64,000 nt of DNA, from positions 372,001 through 436,000 of the forward strand of contig NZ_AP025158.1 in assembly GCF_019974155.1 (NCBI RefSeq), in the 5' to 3' direction. Shown one piece after another: positions 1 to 7,508 of the stretch. The notes below the pieces were generated by a model. The model was given only the letters and a program-made list of their open reading frames with translations. It searched no databases and was not told where the DNA came from. The translations under genes and the position numbers were made by a program. The stretch is from Thermus thermophilus (GTDB lineage: Bacteria; Deinococcota; Deinococci; Deinococcales; Thermaceae). The number at the start of each line of letters is the position of its first letter. Within the stretch, counting starts at the first letter, position 1.

Positions 1-117
1 GATCACCCCCCGCTTTTGCGCGTTGAAGGCGGTGGCCTCGTCCTTGAAGTAGACCCTTAAGGTGTCCGGGCCTTCCCGGTAGAGCACCTTGGCCTTGCCC
101 TCGTAGAGCTTTTCCAT
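1..117 (-). CDS. purC: SAICAR synthase, N-terminal part (cut by window edge)
   Basis: Reading the minus strand from the ATG at 117 gives [16 protein letters not shown], the typical beginning of phosphoribosylaminoimidazole-succinocarboxamide synthase. This enzyme joins aspartate to CAIR in purine synthesis using ATP. Only the first 39 codons lie in the window; the rest runs off the left edge. purB, which acts on the product of this enzyme, lies about 0.6 kb away on the same strand, and the two are separated by a small toxin-antitoxin pair. The KLYEGKAK motif makes the family assignment safe despite the short length. Confidence 0.9.
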   Translation of the reverse strand, partial: MEKLYEGKAKVLYREGPDTLRVYFKDEATAFNAQKRGVI

Positions 118-150
118 GCCTCTCCCTGTGGGCCTGAGGGCCCGTTACCT

Positions 151-378
151 TCATTGTAGCGGCAGGAGGCGAACCCGCGTTTTCTCGGGTCCGATCACCG
201 CCAGGGCTCCCCGTTCCAGAGCTTCGGGGAAACGCCTTAAGACCTCCAGCACTGAGGGTAGGGCCTCGTCGGGGGCGTTAGCCGGGCCCACGTGGCGCCA
301 CCATACGGCTTCGTACCCCGAGGCCTCGAGCGCTTCCCGCCAGCGCGGCGAGAGGTTCATGTCCACCAGGATCTTCAC
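151..378 (-). CDS. DUF5615 PIN-like toxin, internally deleted
   Basis: Starting at the GTG at 378-376 the 75-residue product begins VKILVDMNLSPRWREALEASG, matching DUF5615 (Mut7-C/PIN-like) proteins, usually the toxin partners of DUF433 antitoxins. I chose this GTG because it overlaps the TGA of the upstream antitoxin (GTGA), a usual coupling in this genome; an upstream ATG at 414 would add 12 unlikely residues. The family is normally about 110-120 residues. Here APDEAL runs straight into PSVLEVLRR, so the middle segment with the conserved T-x-D-x-DF motif is missing while the frame is kept. I infer an inactivated toxin. Confidence 0.7.
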   Translation of the reverse strand: MKILVDMNLSPRWREALEASGYEAVWWRHVGPANAPDEALPSVLEVLRRFPEALERGALAVIGPEKTRVRLLPLQ

Positions 379-602
379 AGACTTAGGGCGTGCTCTTCCT
401 CCTCCAGCCTCCAAGCGGCGTAGGCGAGGGCTTCCCGAATGTCCTCGAGGGTAAGCTCGGGGTAGTCCCGGAGGAGGTCCTCGGGGCGTTCTCCGTAGGC
501 CAACCGCCGGAGCAGGGCCGCCACCGTGAGGCGCAGCCCCCGGATGGTGGCTTTACCGCCGAAGAGGCGAGGATCGTGGGTGATCCGGCTAAACCGGGGC
601 AT
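375..602 (-). CDS. DUF433 antitoxin
   Basis: The 75-residue protein reads MPRFSRITHDPRLFGGKATI and continues with a winged-helix-like region and the DYPELTLEDIREALAYAA segment that defines DUF433. These proteins are antitoxins paired with DUF5615 PIN-like toxins, and the next gene downstream is such a toxin, overlapping by 4 bp. A TAGAAT hexamer at 609-614 (minus strand) ends 6 bases before the ATG, suggesting a leaderless or very short 5' end. The pair sits between purC and purB, a place where insertion of small modules is easy to see. Confidence 0.8.
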   Translation of the reverse strand: MPRFSRITHDPRLFGGKATIRGLRLTVAALLRRLAYGERPEDLLRDYPELTLEDIREALAYAAWRLEEEEHALSL

Positions 603-618
603 GCCTTCATTCTAAGTA

Positions 619-646
619 CCCCGCTTCGGCTTGCGCCAGAGCGGGG
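619..646 (-). terminator. hairpin downstream of purB
   Basis: CCCCGCT at 619-625 pairs with AGCGGGG at 640-646, leaving a 14-base loop. It lies between the purB stop (703) and the antitoxin start (602). There is no clear T-tract, so this may be a weak terminator or a simple GC-rich hairpin. Confidence 0.35.
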
Positions 647-702
647 GCCCCAAAAGGCTTCTGGCCAGGGGACCCCATGTTGCAAAGTTCGGGTGCGGGC
701 GC

Positions 703-2013
703 TTAGAGCCCGAAGCGGGCGTAGATGGCGTCCACGTGCCGGAGGAAGGGCTTGGGGTCAAAGAGGGCCCTCAGCTCCTCCCCCTTGAGGGGGTTCTCGG
801 GGTCGGCCTCCAGGAGTTCCAGGAAGCTCCGCTCCTCCTCCCAGCTCCTTAGGGCGTTCCGCTGGACGAGGGCGTAGGCCTTGTCCCGTGAAAGGCCCCG
901 GGCGATGAGGGCGTTCAGGACCTGCTGGGAGTAGACGAGGCCCCGGGTGAGCTCCAGGTTCCTGGCCAGGTTCTCTTCAAAGACCTCGAGGCCCTCGAGG
1001 ATCCCCTTGAGGCGCCTTAGGGCGTAGTGGGCCAGGGTGGTGGCGTCGGGGAGGACGACCCGTTCCACGGAGGAGTGGGAGATGTCCCGCTCGTGCCAGA
1101 GGGCGATGTCCTCCAGGGCGGGCCCTAGGTACCCCCTAAGCAGCCTCGCCACCCCGGTGAGGTTCTCCAGGCCCACGGGGTTCTTCTTGTGGGGCATGGA
1201 GGAACTCCCCGTCTGCCCCTCGCGGAAGGGCTCCTGGGCCTCGAGGACCTCCGTACGCTGGAGGTGGCGTAGCTCCACGGCCACCCGCTCCAGGTTCCCC
1301 CCCAGGAGGGCGAGGGCCGCCATGACCTCGGCGTGCCGGTCCCGGGGGACGACCTGGGTGGAAAGGGGTTCGGGCCTGAGGCCAAGCCTAGAGGCCACGT
1401 GGGCCTCCACCTCGGGGGGCACGTGGGCGTAGTTGCCCACGGAGCCCGAGAGCATGGCGACCCCGATGGTCTCCTGCGCCCGCTTAAGCCGTTCCTCGTC
1501 CCTCTGGAAGGCGGCGTAGAAGGAGAGGAAGCGGAGGCCGAAGCTCGTGGGCTCGGCGTGGACCCCGTGGGTGCGGGCGATGGCGGGGGTGTGCTTGTAG
1601 CGGAGGGCGAGGGCCCTAAGGGCCTCCTCCACCCCCTTAAGCTCCTCCAGGACGAGGCTTAGGGCCTCCACCAGGAGGGCGTTTTGCGCCGTGTCCACCA
1701 CGTCCGAGCTGGTGAGGCCGAGGTGGAGGTAGCGCCCCACCTCCTCGTCCCCCGTCCACTCCACTAGGGCCCGGGTGAAGGCCACCAGGTCGTGGCGGGT
1801 TACCGCCTCAAGCTCCGCCACCCTTTGGGCGAAGGCGGCGTCCAGGGGCTTTTCCTCTAGCTTGGCGAGAAGCCTCGCCGCAAGGCCCCTAGGCACTTCC
1901 CCTAAGTTCTCCCAGGCCTCGAGGGCGTAGGCCTCCACCCGGGCCCACATCCGGTAGCGGCTTTCCTCCGACCAGAGGCGGGCCATCTCCGGCGTCTGGT
2001 AGCGGGCGATCAT
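703..2013 (-). CDS. purB: adenylosuccinate lyase
   Basis: This 436-residue protein is full length for PurB, a fumarase/aspartase-superfamily enzyme that cleaves SAICAR to AICAR and adenylosuccinate to AMP, releasing fumarate. The superfamily signature GSSSMPHKKNP is present at about residues 265-280, and the N-terminal MIARYQTPEMARLWSEE is typical. It is transcribed toward purC, whose product makes its substrate, with a small toxin-antitoxin pair between. Upstream, TACCCT at 2021-2026 (minus) ends 7 bases before the ATG, so the transcript may be leaderless. No defects seen. Confidence 0.97.
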   Translation of the reverse strand: MIARYQTPEMARLWSEESRYRMWARVEAYALEAWENLGEVPRGLAARLLAKLEEKPLDAAFAQRVAELEAVTRHDLVAFTRALVEWTGDEEVGRYLHLGLTSSDVVDTAQNALLVEALSLVLEELKGVEEALRALALRYKHTPAIARTHGVHAEPTSFGLRFLSFYAAFQRDEERLKRAQETIGVAMLSGSVGNYAHVPPEVEAHVASRLGLRPEPLSTQVVPRDRHAEVMAALALLGGNLERVAVELRHLQRTEVLEAQEPFREGQTGSSSMPHKKNPVGLENLTGVARLLRGYLGPALEDIALWHERDISHSSVERVVLPDATTLAHYALRRLKGILEGLEVFEENLARNLELTRGLVYSQQVLNALIARGLSRDKAYALVQRNALRSWEEERSFLELLEADPENPLKGEELRALFDPKPFLRHVDAIYARFGL

Positions 2014-2088
2014 GCCCTTTAGGGTACCAGGGAAGGGGGGTATACTGGGAGCACGGAGGCGGTTTGGCCCCTTTCGGGGTAGCGGACC

Positions 2089-2365
2089 ATGAGGACCCTA
2101 GGCAGGATCCGGCGCATCCTGGCCCGGCACAAGCCGGAGCTTCGGCGTGCGGGAGCTGGCCATTTTCGCCCGGGGGGAAGCCACCCCCTTAAGCGACGTG
2201 GATATCCTGGTAGCGCTAGAACGCCCTCTAGGATGGGAGATTGTGGACCTGCGCGATTACCTAGAAGCCCTACTGGGGCTTCCGGTGGACCTGCTGGCCG
2301 CAGGGGCCTTGCGGCGCAAGCCGCACTTGTGGCAAGCGGTGCAAGAAGACCTGGTTCATGCCTAG
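2089..2365 (+). pseudogene. decayed MNT-type nucleotidyltransferase (MntA-like antitoxin)
   Basis: ATG at 2089 opens MRTLGRIRRILARHKPEL, the usual start of minimal nucleotidyltransferases of HEPN/MNT modules. After about codon 19 the frame is lost, and homology continues one frame over as FGVRELAIFARGEA, then TPLSDVDILVALERPLG and ELLGLPVDLL-type sequence to the TAG at 2365. The GS pair that binds nucleotide (normally LFGSxARGEA) is missing because the sequence jumps from F to ARGEA. One frameshifting deletion plus loss of the GS motif means it is probably non-functional, although a 72-codon frame from GTG 2147 remains. A TATACT hexamer lies at 2041-2046. Confidence 0.75.
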
Positions 2366-2399
2366 GCGGAATGCGCGCCTCTTCATCCGGGCAGGGTGA
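2358..2399 (+). pseudogene. remnant of HEPN toxin start
   Basis: An ATG at 2358 overlaps the end of the nucleotidyltransferase remnant and encodes MPRRNARLFIRAG before a TGA. MPRR-ARLF is what I expect at the beginning of HEPN-domain partners of MNT antitoxins. Only about ten codons survive; the rest merges into the 3' end of the convergent dioxygenase gene. I infer a deletion that removed the toxin body. The fragment is short, so the assignment rests mainly on its position. Confidence 0.45.
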
Positions 2400-2964
2400 G
2401 GACGAAAGCCCCCCGGTACCCCTCCCCTTCCCGTTCCAGGCGGAGGAGGAGGTCCGCCCGGAAGAGGCCGTCCTGGCGGTTGTTCACCCGGGGCATCCCC
2501 CTTTCCCGGTAGGGCGGGAGGGCGTAGACCTGGCGCTGGACCTCCTCGGGGAAGAAGAGCTGGGTGGCGAAGCTCCGCCCTCCCGCCTCCACCCTTAGGT
2601 GCAGGTGGGGGGTGCGGCTTGGGTACCAGCCGGGGAAGAGGGTGAGGAAGGCTACCTCCCCCCGTTCGTCCGTGGCCTGCCAGCCCCGGCAGAAGGTCCC
2701 GGGGGCGTTGACCCCGGAGTAGCGGCCCAGGGCGTCCGTGTGCCAGAGGTCCACCCGGGCGCCTTCTAGGGGCCTGCAGGCCCGGTCCCGCACGCGAAGG
2801 AGGAGGCGCAAGGGCACCCCGGGAAGCCCCTCCCTGAGGTCTTCCCTTTGGGGCACGTCCCGAAGGTAGTAGGGGCCCTGGGTGAGGGCGGGCGTGGGGG
2901 TGCAGGTTCCCTGGCCCCGGGCCAAGGGCAGGAGGAGCATTCCCAAAAAGGCGCGCCGCTTCAT
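2383..2964 (-). CDS. exported intradiol dioxygenase-like protein
   Basis: The 193-residue protein has an N-terminal KRRAFLGMLLLPLA segment, a twin-arginine-like or short Sec signal, followed by a beta-sandwich of the protocatechuate 3,4-dioxygenase/catechol dioxygenase type. The non-heme iron ligands are visible: Tyr in GRYSG, Tyr in PGWYPSR, and two His in RTPHLHL. Family members insert O2 between the hydroxyls of catechols, but secreted stand-alone forms have poorly known substrates. Its ATG overlaps the stop of the upstream yceI-type gene by 4 bp, so the two are probably co-transcribed. Confidence 0.75.
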   Translation of the reverse strand: MKRRAFLGMLLLPLARGQGTCTPTPALTQGPYYLRDVPQREDLREGLPGVPLRLLLRVRDRACRPLEGARVDLWHTDALGRYSGVNAPGTFCRGWQATDERGEVAFLTLFPGWYPSRTPHLHLRVEAGGRSFATQLFFPEEVQRQVYALPPYRERGMPRVNNRQDGLFRADLLLRLEREGEGYRGAFVLTLPG

Positions 2965-3527
2965 TGGCGTTTAAGGAGGAGTTCCACCTCCAGCCGGATG
3001 CGGTTTTCCACGCTCAGGAGGATGGGCACCCGGGGCTGGACCAGCTTGAACTTCTCAAAGGGAAACTCCGTCTTCAGGAAGACCCGCACCTCGTCGCCCT
3101 TGAACTCCGCTTCTCCCTCCCACACCACCTCCTCCGTGACGTCCCGGATGGTGAGGTCCCCCACCACCTGGATGGCCGCCTTGCCGCTTTGGGGGAGGGG
3201 GTTGGGCAGGCCCCTCACCTCCTTGGGCCGGAAGGTGGCGGTGGGGAAGCGGCCGGTTTCTAGGGTGTTCTGCCGCAGGTAGTTGTCCCGCCGGGCCTGG
3301 TCGCTCCTAAGCTCCCTCAGGTCCACCACGAACTCCCCGCTCACCCGCCCCCCCTGGAGCCGGACCTCCCCCCGGACCGCCTTGGTGGTGCCCACGGCGT
3401 CCGTTAGGCCAACGCCCACCAGTTGCTCCCGAACCCGGTAGCGGGCCTCCCCCGAGGCCACCTGGAAGGTCTGGGCCAGGGCCGGAAGGGAAAGGAGCGC
3501 CGCCCAGAGAAGCCAACGCATCTTCAC
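2961..3527 (-). CDS. YceI-family secreted lipid-binding protein
   Basis: A signal peptide (MKMRWLLWAALLSLPALAQ) precedes a beta-barrel domain with YceI-family features: VRGEVRLQGGRVSGEFVVDL, DNYLR near the middle, FPTATFRPKEV, and GDLTIRDVTEEV. Family members are extended lipocalin-like barrels that bind polyisoprenoid or amphiphilic ligands in the periplasm. It is 188 residues, normal for the family. It is first in a two-gene unit with the dioxygenase-like protein. The strong ribosome site GGGAGGTGA sits just before the ATG, and a 6-bp inverted repeat (3538-3554) lies in the leader. Confidence 0.85.
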   Translation of the reverse strand: MKMRWLLWAALLSLPALAQTFQVASGEARYRVREQLVGVGLTDAVGTTKAVRGEVRLQGGRVSGEFVVDLRELRSDQARRDNYLRQNTLETGRFPTATFRPKEVRGLPNPLPQSGKAAIQVVGDLTIRDVTEEVVWEGEAEFKGDEVRVFLKTEFPFEKFKLVQPRVPILLSVENRIRLEVELLLKRQ

Positions 3528-3537
3528 CTCCCTTACC

Positions 3538-3554
3538 GCTACGAAAAGCGTAGC
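3538..3554 (-). promoter_or_regulatory. inverted repeat in leader of yceI-type gene
   Basis: GCTACG at 3538-3543 and CGTAGC at 3549-3554 form a perfect 6-bp inverted repeat with loop AAAAG. It starts 11 bases upstream of the yceI-type ATG. TAACCTG occurs twice just upstream on the minus strand and could provide a -10 box. It could be a transcript hairpin or an operator. Confidence 0.35.
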
Positions 3555-3602
3555 AGGACCAGGTTAGAGGCAGGTTAAAAGGCGGGGGCTTAGACTTGAG
3601 CT

Positions 3603-4262
3603 ATGGTCCGGGCCCTGACCTTTGACGTGGGGAACACCCTGATCCTGGCGAGCCCCCGCTTCTGGCTCCTGCCCTTTCTGGAAGAGCGGGGTCTGAGGCC
3701 GCGAGGGGACGTGCGCAAGGCGGCCCTCGAGGCCTTCCGCTTCTACGAGGAAAACCACCTGAAGGCCCGGGACCTGGAGACCGCCTTGGGCCTTTGGCGG
3801 GAGTTCCACCGGAGGCTCCTCGCGGGGATGGGCCTCGAGGACCACGCCGAGGCCCTTTCCCGGGAACTCGTGGCCCGCTGGCAGGACCCCGCCACCTGGC
3901 CCCTCGCCCCGGGGGCGGAGGAAACCCTAAGGGCCCTCAAGGCCAAGGGGTACCCCCTGGCCGTGGTCTCCAACTGGGACGCCACCCTGCCGGAGATCCT
4001 CGAGGTGGTGGGCCTCAGGCGCTACTTTGACCACCTCGCGGTGAGCGCCCTCTCCGGCTACGCCAAGCCCGACCCGAGGCTCTTCCAGGAGGCCCTGGCG
4101 GCCCTCGGGGTTTCGCCGGGGGAGGCGGTGCACGTGGGGGACGCGGAGGCCGACCTCCTGGGGGCAGAGGCCGCGGGGATGCGGGCCCTCCTCTTTGACC
4201 CCTTGGGGGAGAACCCCAAGGCCCTCTCCCGGCTCCAGGGGGTGCTAGACTACCTCCCATGA
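3603..4262 (+). CDS. HAD-superfamily hydrolase (subfamily IA)
   Basis: The 219-residue protein starts MVRALTFDVGNTL, HAD motif I with nucleophile Asp8. The second motif Asp is replaced by Gly (DVGNT), as in several HAD-IA members. Motif II is VVSNWD near 127, the motif III lysine is in YAKPDPRLF, and motif IV is HVGDAEADLLGAE. A helical cap lies between motifs I and II. The substrate cannot be told from sequence; phosphatase and dehalogenase are both possible. Its stop overlaps the ATG of the CMD-family gene (ATGA). TTAGAC ends 7 bases before the start and may be a -10 element. Confidence 0.8.
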   Translation: MVRALTFDVGNTLILASPRFWLLPFLEERGLRPRGDVRKAALEAFRFYEENHLKARDLETALGLWREFHRRLLAGMGLEDHAEALSRELVARWQDPATWPLAPGAEETLRALKAKGYPLAVVSNWDATLPEILEVVGLRRYFDHLAVSALSGYAKPDPRLFQEALAALGVSPGEAVHVGDAEADLLGAEAAGMRALLFDPLGENPKALSRLQGVLDYLP

Positions 4263-4624
4263 GCGTCCGGGAGGCCATCTGGGGGGAGAAGCGGGAGGCC
4301 ATTGAGGAAAGCCTAAGGGCGGTGGACGAGGATCTCTTCCGCTACATCCGCGACTTCGCCTACGAGGAGGTCCTGGCCCGCCCCGGGCTGGACCTGAAGA
4401 CCCGGGAGCTCCTCGCCATCACCGCCCTCATCGCCTTGGGTAGCCCCAAGGAGCTCGCCACCCACCTGGAGGGGGCCTTGAGGGTGGGGGCCACGGAACG
4501 GGAGGTGCGGGAAGCCATCCTGCAGTCCGCCCTCTTCTTGGGCTTTCCCCGGGCCCTGGCCGCCATGAAGCTTTTCCAGAAGGTGCTTAAAGGTCGTGGT
4601 GCTCCTCACGAGGGGGAAGGATAG
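4259..4624 (+). CDS. carboxymuconolactone decarboxylase (CMD) family protein
   Basis: The 121-residue helical protein contains the CMD core: LDLKTRELLAITALIALG followed by ELATHLEGALRVGATEREV and EAILQSALFLGFPRAL. CMD proteins include gamma-carboxymuconolactone decarboxylase and AhpD-like peroxidase partners. The CxxC of AhpD-type proteins is absent here, so a redox role is unlikely. Similar short CMD proteins are common orphan genes. It overlaps the HAD gene by 4 bp upstream and hemD by 29 bp downstream, so it is part of the same transcript. Confidence 0.8.
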   Translation: MSVREAIWGEKREAIEESLRAVDEDLFRYIRDFAYEEVLARPGLDLKTRELLAITALIALGSPKELATHLEGALRVGATEREVREAILQSALFLGFPRALAAMKLFQKVLKGRGAPHEGEG

Positions 4625-5276
4625 GGCGCTTCTTGCGAGGCTTGCCGCCCTCGGGATAGAGGCGGCGGAGGTGGCCCTTCTGGAGCAGGTGGACCTCCCC
4701 GCCTTTGCCCTCCTCCCGGGGAGGCTCAAGGAGGGGTGGGACTTCGTGGCCGTCACCTCCAAGGAGGGGGCAAGGCGCCTCCTCCTTGCCTGGGAAGCGG
4801 CGGGGCGCCCCTTTCTGAGGGTGGCTGCCGTGGGGGAGGGCACGGCGGGGGTCCTGAGGGCGGGGGGGCTTCCCCCGGCCTTCCTGCCCCCACGGGCCAC
4901 GGCCAAGGACCTGGCCCGGGCCTTCCCCCAGGCGGAAAGGGTCCTCTTCGTGGCCGGGGACTTGGCGGGGTGGGAGCTGGAGGAGGGGCTTAGGGCGCGG
5001 GGGGTGGAGGTGGAGCGCCTCGAGGTCTACGCCACCCGGGAGCGGCCCCTTGCCCCAGAGGAGCGGGAGCTTTTGGAACAGGCCCAGGTGGTGGCCTTCT
5101 TCAGCCCAAGCGGGGTGCGGGCCTTCGCCCGCTGGACGGCTAAGCGTCCCAAGGCGGCCGCCATCGGCCCGAGCACCGGGGAGGAGGCCCGGAGGCTTGG
5201 CTTCCCCGTGGTGGAGGCGGAAAGCCCGGGGCTAGAAGGGCTTTTTTCTGCCCTTCTCCGGGCCCTTGGGCGGTAG
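4596..5276 (+). CDS. hemD: uroporphyrinogen-III synthase
   Basis: The 226-residue protein has the two-lobed HemD pattern: MVLLTRGKDRALLARL at the N-terminus, FVAVTSKEGARRLL, a linker, then FVAGDLAGWELEEGLRARG and VVAFFSPSGVRAFARW. HemD cyclises hydroxymethylbilane into uroporphyrinogen III in tetrapyrrole synthesis. The family diverges strongly, so hemA and a HemX-like gene directly downstream are useful support. The GTG at 4596 overlaps the end of the CMD gene by 29 bp, and no better start exists downstream. Confidence 0.85.
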   Translation: MVLLTRGKDRALLARLAALGIEAAEVALLEQVDLPAFALLPGRLKEGWDFVAVTSKEGARRLLLAWEAAGRPFLRVAAVGEGTAGVLRAGGLPPAFLPPRATAKDLARAFPQAERVLFVAGDLAGWELEEGLRARGVEVERLEVYATRERPLAPEERELLEQAQVVAFFSPSGVRAFARWTAKRPKAAAIGPSTGEEARRLGFPVVEAESPGLEGLFSALLRALGR

Positions 5277-5318
5277 GGCAAACGTCCCTACCCCGGTGGC
5301 GTATACTCAGGAAGGCGT

Positions 5319-6491
5319 ATGGCCCTGCCCCTCTACCTGGTGGGCCTCTCCCACAAGACCGCCCCCCTGGAGGTGCGGGAGAAGGCCGCCTTGGACCCGG
5401 TGGTGGCCCTCCCTGCTGCCCTTACGGCCTTGGGCAAGGGGGTGGTCCTTTCCACCTGCAACCGCACGGAGCTTTACGGGGTGGGAAGCCCCGAGAAGGC
5501 CAGGGCCTTCCTCCTGGAAAGGGGGGTGGCCCCCCGGCACCTCTACGTGAAGGAGGGGGTGGAGGCCCTGCGCCACCTCTACCGGGTGGCTGCGGGGCTG
5601 GACTCCCTGGTGGTGGGGGAGGCCCAGATCCTGGGCCAGGTGCGGGAGGCCCTCTTCCTGGCCAGGAGGCAGGGCGCCACGGAAAGCCTCCTGGAAAAGG
5701 CCTTTCAAACGGCCATCGCCTTGGGCAAACGGGCCCGGAGCGAAACGGGCATCGGCATGGGGGCGGTGAGCGTGGCCTACGCCGCCTTGGACCTGGCCCT
5801 TGCCGTCTACGGGGACCTTTCCGGGCTTGCCGTGGCCGTGCTGGGGGCGGGGGAGATGGCGGAGCTCTTCCTCACCCACCTGAAGGCCCACGGGGTGGGG
5901 CGGGTTCTGGTGGTGAACCGCACGGAAGAACGGGCCCGGGCCCTGGCGGAGCGCTTTGGCGGCGAGGCCTTCGGCCTTTCTGCCCTTCCCCAGGTCCTCC
6001 GCCAGGCGGATTTGGTGGTGGCCTCGGCCGCCGCCCCCCACTACCTGGTGGGCCCCGAGGACCTGCCCAGGCGGGCCAAGCCCCTCTTCCTCATAGACAT
6101 CGCCCTTCCCCGGAACATTGACCCCCGGGTGGGGGACCTCCCCCACGCCTACCTCTACAACCTGGACGACCTCAGGCGGGTGGTGGACCGGAACCTAAGG
6201 GCCCGCGCGGGGGAGATCCCCAAGGTGGAGGCCCTCATTGAGAAGGCCCTGGGGGACTACATGGAGTGGTACGCGGGCCACCGGGTGCGGGAGGCCATCC
6301 GGGCCCTCGAGGCCTGGGCCCGGGTCCAGGCGGCCAAGGCCCAGCCGGAGGCCGGGCCCTTGGAGCTGGAAAAGGCGGCGGGGCGTCTGGCCCACCCCTT
6401 CATCCTGGGGCTGAAGCGCCGCGCCCTGGACCGGGTGGGGGGGCCTCCCTGTCCGGAGGACTGCCTCCTCTACCGGCTTTCCCGGACATGA
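5319..6491 (+). CDS. hemA: glutamyl-tRNA reductase
   Basis: At 390 residues this is a standard GluTR. It begins MALPLYLVGLSHKTAPLEVR, has the catalytic Cys47 in STCNRTELYG, the GEAQILGQVREA segment, an NADPH-binding VAVLGAGEMAEL turn, and a C-terminal dimerisation helix region. It reduces glutamyl-tRNA(Glu) to glutamate-1-semialdehyde, the first committed step of heme and cobalamin synthesis. AGGAAGG precedes the ATG, and TATACT at 5302-5307 lies 11 bases upstream, so either a leadered or a nearly leaderless start is possible. The stop overlaps the hemX-like ATG. Confidence 0.97.
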   Translation: MALPLYLVGLSHKTAPLEVREKAALDPVVALPAALTALGKGVVLSTCNRTELYGVGSPEKARAFLLERGVAPRHLYVKEGVEALRHLYRVAAGLDSLVVGEAQILGQVREALFLARRQGATESLLEKAFQTAIALGKRARSETGIGMGAVSVAYAALDLALAVYGDLSGLAVAVLGAGEMAELFLTHLKAHGVGRVLVVNRTEERARALAERFGGEAFGLSALPQVLRQADLVVASAAAPHYLVGPEDLPRRAKPLFLIDIALPRNIDPRVGDLPHAYLYNLDDLRRVVDRNLRARAGEIPKVEALIEKALGDYMEWYAGHRVREAIRALEAWARVQAAKAQPEAGPLELEKAAGRLAHPFILGLKRRALDRVGGPPCPEDCLLYRLSRT

Positions 6492-7234
6492 CCTTGGCCC
6501 TGGCCTTTCTCGGGGTGGTGGGGGTGGCCTTTGGGGTCTTCCTCCCCGCGGGGCTTTCCTGGGGCGGGGCCCTCCTCCTCCTCGCGGCCCTCTTCCACGC
6601 CCTGGCCGAAGGGCCCTTCGCCGGGCCCGCCCAGGTGGCCTTGGTCCTGGGGGGGCTCCTCGCCCTCCGGGGAAGGACCCTTTGGGACCGGCCCCGGCTT
6701 AGGCCCCTGGGCCGGTACCTGGCCTTTTTGGCCCTCCTCCTCGGCCTCTTCGCCCTCCGGTCCCTACCCCATCCCGGGGGAGACCTGCCCCTCCTCCTCA
6801 CCCTCTTCCACGCCGGGGCCTTCCTCGTGGCCTACCTCGCCCTGAGCGTGGGGGTGGGGGCGGGGGCGATGTGCGCCCTCCAGGACCTGAGGCTCCGCCT
6901 GGCCCCCGAGCGGGCCGTGGCCGCCGCCCCCCTTTGGAGCCTGAGGCGGCTTGAGCGGGGTTACCTCCGGGTGGGGTACGTGGCGGCCACCCTGGGGCTT
7001 GCGAGCGGCATGGCTTGGGCCTTCGGCTACTTCGGGAGCCCTTTGAGCCCGGACCCCAAGGAGGTTTCGGTGGTCCTGGGCTGGCTTCTCCTCACCCTCT
7101 ACCTCCTTCTGGACGAGCGGCTGCGGGGCCTGCTTCGGGCGGGCCTCCTCCTTGGGGCCTACGCCCTCTTCCTGTTCGCCCTTTTGGGGGCCCCCTTCCT
7201 GGGTTCCCGCCACCCCTCGGGGCTGGGGTTTTAA
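6488..7234 (+). CDS. HemX/CcsA-like membrane protein
   Basis: The ATG at 6488 overlaps the hemA stop (ATGA) and opens a 248-residue polytopic protein with about eight hydrophobic segments. It resembles the CcsA/HemX family, which includes cytochrome c assembly factors and the HemX protein next to hemA in Bacillus. The segment FHAGAFLVAYLALSVGVGAG matches the family's conserved core region. HemX lowers GluTR level in Bacillus, and the hemA-hemX order supports the same kind of role. Heme handling for cytochrome c biogenesis is an alternative. Confidence 0.75.
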   Translation: MTLALAFLGVVGVAFGVFLPAGLSWGGALLLLAALFHALAEGPFAGPAQVALVLGGLLALRGRTLWDRPRLRPLGRYLAFLALLLGLFALRSLPHPGGDLPLLLTLFHAGAFLVAYLALSVGVGAGAMCALQDLRLRLAPERAVAAAPLWSLRRLERGYLRVGYVAATLGLASGMAWAFGYFGSPLSPDPKEVSVVLGWLLLTLYLLLDERLRGLLRAGLLLGAYALFLFALLGAPFLGSRHPSGLGF

Positions 7235-7508
7235 CGGGCGCTTCGCCTTAAACGAGTTCGCCCTCCTCCCCAAGGAGCACCTGGACTTCCTGCGGCTTTT
7301 CGTGAAGACCCGGGGGAACCTGAAGGAGGTGGGGCGGGTCCTGGGGGTCTCCTACCCCACGGTGCGGGCCCGGCTGGACGCTCTCCTGAAGGCCCTGGAG
7401 TACGAGGAGGACGAGGGGAAGGACCGCCTCGAGGTCCTGGAGGCCCTAGGGCGGGGGGAGATCAGCGTGGAGGAGGCGGTGGCCCGCTTGCGGGAAGGGA
7501 GAAGCTGA
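7152..7508 (+). CDS. DUF2089-family protein lacking the usual zinc ribbon
   Basis: The solid part begins at GRFALNEFALLPKEHLDFL and continues FVKTRGNLKEVGRVLGVSYP and TVRARLDALLKAL, the DUF2089 helix-turn-helix-like core. It ends with a short helical segment, EAVARLREGRS. DUF2089 proteins usually start with a CxxC...CxxC ribbon, absent here. The only in-frame ATG (7152) lies inside the HemX-like gene and encodes an unrelated-looking leader of about 27 residues, so the true start is uncertain. The last 47 bases overlap the convergent histidine kinase gene. A small regulator is plausible but unproven. Confidence 0.6.
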   Translation: MGPTPSSCSPFWGPPSWVPATPRGWGFNGRFALNEFALLPKEHLDFLRLFVKTRGNLKEVGRVLGVSYPTVRARLDALLKALEYEEDEGKDRLEVLEALGRGEISVEEAVARLREGRS

